In this document: in pieces, positions 4,654-8,069 of the stretch
Numbering within the stretch: the stretch's first letter is position 1
How the letters are laid out: the number at the start of each line of letters is the position of its first letter
DNA from: an uncultured Campylobacter sp.
Lineage (GTDB): Bacteria > Campylobacterota > Campylobacteria > Campylobacterales > Campylobacteraceae
Direction of reading: 5' to 3'
NCBI RefSeq assembly: GCF_937997405.1
Contig: NZ_CALKTL010000156.1
Location: forward strand, 1-8,069
Length of the DNA: 8,069 nucleotides
Program-made: the position numbers and the translations under genes
The notes under the pieces: generated by a model
The model's database searches: none
What the model was told of the DNA's origin: nothing
What the model saw: only the letters and a program-made list of their open reading frames with translations

Positions 4654-6849
4654 CTAATCTTCGCTCTTTACGATCTTGGCAAACTCGCCGAAGTAAATTT
4701 CTTTTAGCGCGTTTATGTTTTTACGGACGGAATTTATGCGAAACTCTTCGCCGCCGCTGATGCCTAGGCGCATCAAGCTTAGCCCATATTTTGCGGCCAG
4801 CTCTTTAAATTTCGCCTCGTCGCGCACGCCGAAAATCGCGCGCGAAAAGCTCTCATCGAAAATATCTCTACTATCGTCGCAGCTCATCTCAAACTCGCCG
4901 CCGATGCCGCCTACGCACGCCATCTTAGCTAGCGTAATCGCCACGCCGCCGATTCCTACGGAGTTTGCAAATTCCAAAACTCCGCTCCTGCCAGCCTCGA
5001 TCGCGAAGTCCCACAGCGCGCGCTCTGCTTTTAAATTTAACTCAGGCAGGCTGCCTGCGACGCGGTTTTCCACCGCTTTCATATAAAGCGAGCCCGCAAA
5101 GACGCCCTTCGTATCGCCCGCCAGATAGACGCTCACGCCGCTAGCGCAAAAGTCGCTAGGGATGATCTCGCCCTCGTTTGTACCCACGCATACGATCGCG
5201 GGAGTGGGCTGGATGCTAACGCCGCCCGTTTCGTTATAAAGACTTACGTTGCCGCTGATGACCGGGGTATTTAGCGCGGCGCAAGCCTGCTTGATCCCCT
5301 CACAGCCCTGCGCGAACTGCCACATAACCTCGGGATTTTGCGGATTGCCGTAGTTTAGGCAGTCGGTGATAGCTAAGGGCGTCGCGCCGCTCATAGCGAC
5401 CTTTCGCCCTGCCGACGCTACCGCGAGCGCCGCGCCTATGCGAGGATGGACGTAATTCATCCGCGTGTTGCAGTCCGCAGCCATCGCGAGCTTTACGCCG
5501 TTTTGCTTAACGCGCATCACCGCAGCGCCCAGCATACCGGGGCGCTTGGCGGAATTTAACCCTACGTTAGCGTCGTATTGATCGTAGATGTAGGATTTAT
5601 TTAGTACTTCTGGGTCCTCAAAAATTTTATCAAACGCCGCGTCCAGCTCGCGCTCGCTTGCGCCGCAGCCGCATAAATTTTGCTGCGCGATCTGCGCCAT
5701 ATATGCAGGCTCTTTTATCGGGCGATCCAGCACGGGCGCAGCCTCGCTAAGCGGCTCGATCGGAATGACGCCCGCTAGCTCGCCGTACCAAAAAAGCTCC
5801 ATCTTGCCGCTATCCGTCACCTCGCCGATGACGGCGGCATCCAGATCCCATTTGGCAAAAATTTCTTTGATTTTCTCCTCGCAGCCCTTTTTGGCGCAGA
5901 TCAGCATACGCTCTTGGCTCTCGCTTAACATCAGCTCATACGGGCTCATCCCTGCTTCGCGCATCGGTACTTTGTCTAAGTTTAACCTCATGCCGCTGCC
6001 GCTGCGCCCCGCCATCTCAAAGCTGCTTGAAGTAAGCCCCGCGGCACCCATATCCTGGATACCCACGACGTAGTCGGTTTTAAAAAGCTCCAAGCACGCC
6101 TCCATCAGTAGCTTTTCGGCGAACGGATCGCCCACCTGCACCGTCGGGCGCAGAGATTTGTTCGCGTCGCTAAAGCTATCGCTCGCCATCACGGCTCCGC
6201 CGAGGCCGTCGCGACCGGTCTTAGAGCCCACGTAGATCACGCTGTTGCCCACGCCTTCGGCCCTACCGTAGAAAATTTCATCCTTTTTAACGATACCAAG
6301 AGCAAAGGCATTAACCAAAATGTTGCCGTCAAAGCTCTTATCGAAGCTCGTCTCGCCGCCTATCGTAGGGATCCCCATGCAGTTGCCGTAGTGCGCGATG
6401 CCCGCAACTGCTCCTTTTAGCAGATAGCGCTGCTTCCTGGCACTTTCGCTTCTTCCTCGCACCTCGCCGAAACGAAGCGAGTTCATATTGGCCTCGACGC
6501 GCGCGCCCATCGTAAAGATATCGCGCAGTATCCCGCCCACGCCTGTCGCAGCGCCCTGAAAAGGCTCGATGAAGCTTGGGTGGTTATGGCTTTCCATCTT
6601 AAAAACCGCGGCCATGCCGCCGCCGATGTCGATGACGCCTGCATTTTCGCCGGGGCCTTGGATAACCCAAGGCGCCTTGGTCGGAAAGCCGCTTAAGTAT
6701 TTTTTACTCGATTTGTAGCTACAGTGCTCGCTCCACATCGCGCTAAAAATCCCAAGCTCGAGCAGATTCGGCTCGCGACCTAAAATTTTTAAAATTTTTT
6801 CATATTCTTCGTCTGAAATTTTATGTGCCGCTACTACTTTTTTGTCCAT
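4654..6849 (-). CDS. purL: Phosphoribosylformylglycinamidine synthase, PurL subunit
   Basis: The 731-residue product is the small-type PurL, which with PurQ (glutaminase) and PurS converts FGAR to FGAM using ATP and ammonia, a step of de novo purine synthesis in the cytoplasm. Family motifs are intact: MWSEHCSYKSSKK with His42 and Tyr45, VFKMESHNHPS with Lys84, metal ligand Glu86 and His88, LRD with Asp110, Gln238 in TVQVGDP, QDMGAAG with Asp266, and LSESQER with ESQ at 310-312. These fall at the same order and spacing as the sites I know from Bacillus PurL. The length is normal for the class. I place the start at ATG 6849: the product then begins MDKKVVAAHKISDEEY, as in C. jejuni PurL, and AAGGG lies 7 nt upstream. 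A TTG at 6885 would add 12 residues and run into a hairpin. The frame is complete; the TAG stop lies 3 nt before the DjlA-like gene. Confidence 0.97.
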   Translation of the reverse strand: MDKKVVAAHKISDEEYEKILKILGREPNLLELGIFSAMWSEHCSYKSSKKYLSGFPTKAPWVIQGPGENAGVIDIGGGMAAVFKMESHNHPSFIEPFQGAATGVGGILRDIFTMGARVEANMNSLRFGEVRGRSESARKQRYLLKGAVAGIAHYGNCMGIPTIGGETSFDKSFDGNILVNAFALGIVKKDEIFYGRAEGVGNSVIYVGSKTGRDGLGGAVMASDSFSDANKSLRPTVQVGDPFAEKLLMEACLELFKTDYVVGIQDMGAAGLTSSSFEMAGRSGSGMRLNLDKVPMREAGMSPYELMLSESQERMLICAKKGCEEKIKEIFAKWDLDAAVIGEVTDSGKMELFWYGELAGVIPIEPLSEAAPVLDRPIKEPAYMAQIAQQNLCGCGASERELDAAFDKIFEDPEVLNKSYIYDQYDANVGLNSAKRPGMLGAAVMRVKQNGVKLAMAADCNTRMNYVHPRIGAALAVASAGRKVAMSGATPLAITDCLNYGNPQNPEVMWQFAQGCEGIKQACAALNTPVISGNVSLYNETGGVSIQPTPAIVCVGTNEGEIIPSDFCASGVSVYLAGDTKGVFAGSLYMKAVENRVAGSLPELNLKAERALWDFAIEAGRSGVLEFANSVGIGGVAITLAKMACVGGIGGEFEMSCDDSRDIFDESFSRAIFGVRDEAKFKELAAKYGLSLMRLGISGGEEFRINSVRKNINALKEIYFGEFAKIVKSED

Positions 6850-6856
6850 TTTCTCG

Positions 6857-6861
6857 CCCTT
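6857..6861 (-). promoter_or_regulatory. Ribosome binding site deciding the purL start
   Basis: AAGGG on the minus strand stands 7 nt before ATG 6849. It selects this start over the upstream TTG at 6885, which sits inside an inverted repeat. Confidence 0.6.
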
Positions 6862-6883
6862 TTCGCCGTTAAATTTAGATCCC

Positions 6884-6909
6884 AATGATAGCTAAAATTT
6901 TCTATCATT
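6884..6909 (-). promoter_or_regulatory. Inverted repeat between the glycosyltransferase and purL
   Basis: AATGATAG at 6884-6891 and CTATCATT at 6902-6909 form a perfect 8-bp inverted repeat around a 10-base AT-rich centre that itself contains the palindrome AAAATTTT. It fills most of the 64-base gap, ends 4 nt short of the glycosyltransferase stop and 34 nt before the purL ATG. It may be a weak terminator for the glycan genes or a binding site upstream of purL. There is no T-run after it on the minus strand, which argues against a strong terminator. Confidence 0.4.
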
Positions 6910-6913
6910 TCGA

Positions 6914-7669
6914 TTAATCTTCGCCCTTTTTAAGATACTTCTCGTAAAGTTTCGCCTCTTTTAAAAACGCGTAAAATGCGTTAATGTTTGCCGTGATAAA
7001 TCCCTTGCGCCCGTCAAAAAGCGACCTACGCAAAATATACGATTTAAAAAATGCAAACGGATAGATCAGCAAAAGCTTCACAAGGCTCGGCCTCTTGCCC
7101 TTTTCAAAATCCCCCTGCGCGCGCAGCGTGGAGTAGTTATTGTTTTTCGTAACGAGCTCTGCGATCGGCTTTTCGCTAAAATGGTTGATGCAAAATTTGC
7201 TCTTTTTCACCGCGCCTTTTATGATCGAAATTTGCGCGTGCACGCCCATGTTCTTATATTCGCCGCACTCCTTGCGAAAGAAGCGGATGTGGGTGTTTTT
7301 ATGCACGAGATTGGAGCATCTGCGCCCCAGCGAGTATTCATGAAATTTAATATCCAGCGCCGAGTAATCGCTCTGGCTCATAAACTCCTCTATCTCGCCC
7401 TTTAGCTCAGGACTTACCTCCTCATCGCCGTCGAGATTGAGAACCCATTCGTTGCTGCAGAGCGAAAACGCGTAGTTTTTCTGCACCCCCTCGCCCCGCC
7501 AGTCGTGGTGGTAAATTTTATCGGTAAATTTACGCGCGATTTGCAGCGTGGCATCGGTGCTGCCGCTATCGACGATTATGATCTCGGCAAAATCCGCCAC
7601 GCTACGTAGCATACGCTCGATATGGCGCTCCTCATTCATCACTATCGCATAAACGGATGCTTTAATCAT
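6914..7669 (-). CDS. Family 2 glycosyltransferase (WaaE/LgtF-like)
   Basis: This 251-residue protein has a GT-A fold. The nucleotide-sugar binding strand is at the N-terminus (ASVYAIVMNEERHIERML, 4-21). DSGSTD is at 34-39, the segment HDWRGEGVQKNYA at 55-67, and the metal-binding DxD motif NLDGDEE at 78-84. The C-terminal part (YILRRSLFDGRKGFITANI) is typical of the WaaE/KdtX/LgtF group, which adds a glucose or related sugar to the inner core of lipopolysaccharide or lipooligosaccharide. It is a cytoplasmic, membrane-associated type of enzyme without a signal peptide. The exact sugar and acceptor cannot be read from the sequence. ATG 7669 overlaps the deacetylase stop as ATGA and has AAGGA 7 nt upstream. 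A TTG at 7702 would add 11 residues not expected in the family. Translational coupling with the deacetylase suggests a shared surface-glycan role. Confidence 0.88.
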   Translation of the reverse strand: MIKASVYAIVMNEERHIERMLRSVADFAEIIIVDSGSTDATLQIARKFTDKIYHHDWRGEGVQKNYAFSLCSNEWVLNLDGDEEVSPELKGEIEEFMSQSDYSALDIKFHEYSLGRRCSNLVHKNTHIRFFRKECGEYKNMGVHAQISIIKGAVKKSKFCINHFSEKPIAELVTKNNNYSTLRAQGDFEKGKRPSLVKLLLIYPFAFFKSYILRRSLFDGRKGFITANINAFYAFLKEAKLYEKYLKKGED

Positions 7670-8069
7670 AGTTTGTTCCTTATCCTCGTAAATTTCAGCC
7701 AAAAATCAAAAAACCCCTCCGTACCCAAAATGCCGATACGCTTTACGGCGTATTTGTCGTCGCCCGCTTCGTAAAGCCCGCGCTTGACGACCACCGCGCC
7801 TTTGAAATTTGATCTGGCGATATTTAAAATTTCGTCGTTAAATTTACCGTAGGGGTAGGCAAACACCTCGCAAGGCTGAGCGCAAATACGTGCTACGCGA
7901 GCCTTGGATTCGATGATCTCATCTGCGGCGAGCTGCGGATCGCTCGCATAGGTAAGGTCTAAATTTACGTGGTGCATCGTATGCGCACCGAACTCAACTA
8001 GCCCGCTTGCCTGCATTTTTAAAATTTGCTCCTCGTCTAAAGCTTCCGCATCTAAAATTTTAGAATTCA
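7666..8069 (-). CDS. Polysaccharide deacetylase family protein, N-terminus beyond the window
   Basis: The frame is open to the right edge, so only the last ~134 residues are seen, beginning with NSKILDAEALDEEQILKM. It carries the NodB-type zinc motif H-T-M-H-H in EFGAHTMHHVNL, matching H-(S/T)-x-x-H, and the later AYPYGKFND block that lines the active site of carbohydrate esterase family 4 (PF01522). The first motif with the catalytic Asp pair must lie outside. Such enzymes remove N- or O-acetyl groups from surface sugars. An ATG at 8016 lies inside the conserved domain and is not the true start. The stop TGA overlaps the glycosyltransferase ATG by four bases, so the two are very likely translated together. 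Substrate unknown. Confidence 0.87.
   Translation of the reverse strand, partial: NSKILDAEALDEEQILKMQASGLVEFGAHTMHHVNLDLTYASDPQLAADEIIESKARVARICAQPCEVFAYPYGKFNDEILNIARSNFKGAVVVKRGLYEAGDDKYAVKRIGILGTEGFFDFWLKFTRIRNKL
7677..7681 (-). promoter_or_regulatory. Ribosome binding site deciding the glycosyltransferase start
   Basis: AAGGA on the minus strand lies 7 nt before ATG 7669, inside the 3' end of the deacetylase gene. It supports the ATG of the ATGA overlap over the TTG at 7702. Confidence 0.6.

Noticed and set aside
4715..6073. Plus-strand open frames of about 100-120 codons across purL
   Set aside because: They are shadows of the strongly conserved purL frame.
6850..6885. TTG start extending PurL by 12 residues
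   Set aside because: The ATG at 6849 has a good ribosome binding site and gives the N-terminus expected for Campylobacter PurL; the TTG lies in an inverted repeat.
8063..8068. EcoRI site GAATTC at the right edge
   Set aside because: It could hint at a cloned fragment, but the left edge has no such site and the hexamer is common by chance.

Overview
The window looks like a Campylobacter chromosome segment from a moderately GC-rich, oral-type species (C. gracilis, C. rectus or C. showae would fit). The first ~240 bases do not belong with the rest. The Campylobacter assignment rests on the PurL sequence, on a purL gene followed directly by a membrane-anchored TerB/DnaJ-like gene (an order I recall from C. 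jejuni), and on the very frequent AAATTT / TTTAAATTT words between and inside genes. No species can be fixed without a database search.

Layout. Apart from the first ~240 bases, every gene lies on the minus strand, so transcription runs from the right edge to the left. (1) At the right edge are the C-terminal part of a polysaccharide deacetylase and a family 2 glycosyltransferase, joined by an ATGA overlap; this is probably part of a surface glycan (LOS or capsule) cluster that continues outside the window. (2) Next comes purL (FGAM synthase, purine synthesis), then, only 3 nt after its stop codon, a DjlA-type co-chaperone (membrane anchor, TerB-like domain, Gly/Ser/Tyr linker, C-terminal J domain). 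A hairpin follows it. (3) Next is a compact cluster of two small paralogous lipoproteins and an SDH-family Clp-fold serine protease, with 14 and 26 nt gaps. (4) A ~490-base spacer packed with AAATTT words and inverted repeats follows, holding a 31-codon remnant of an unrecognised gene. (5) A third paralogue of the lipoprotein family comes next, cut at its C-terminus. (6) At the left edge a plus-strand piece of a Bacteroidetes-like protein-L-isoaspartate methyltransferase (pcm) runs head-on into the lipoprotein.

The most interesting part is 225-3587: three diverged copies of one small lipoprotein family, two of them arranged as an apparent operon with a cytoplasmic Clp-fold protease that has an aromatic C-terminal extension. 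I recognise no described system with this composition. The junction near 238 breaks two unrelated genes at one point and is most simply an assembly or cloning chimera; a real transfer event is the alternative.

For three genes the start was moved downstream from a possible TTG to an ATG with a good ribosome binding site (glycosyltransferase 7669, purL 6849, lipoprotein 2961). The DjlA-like gene starts with GTG.
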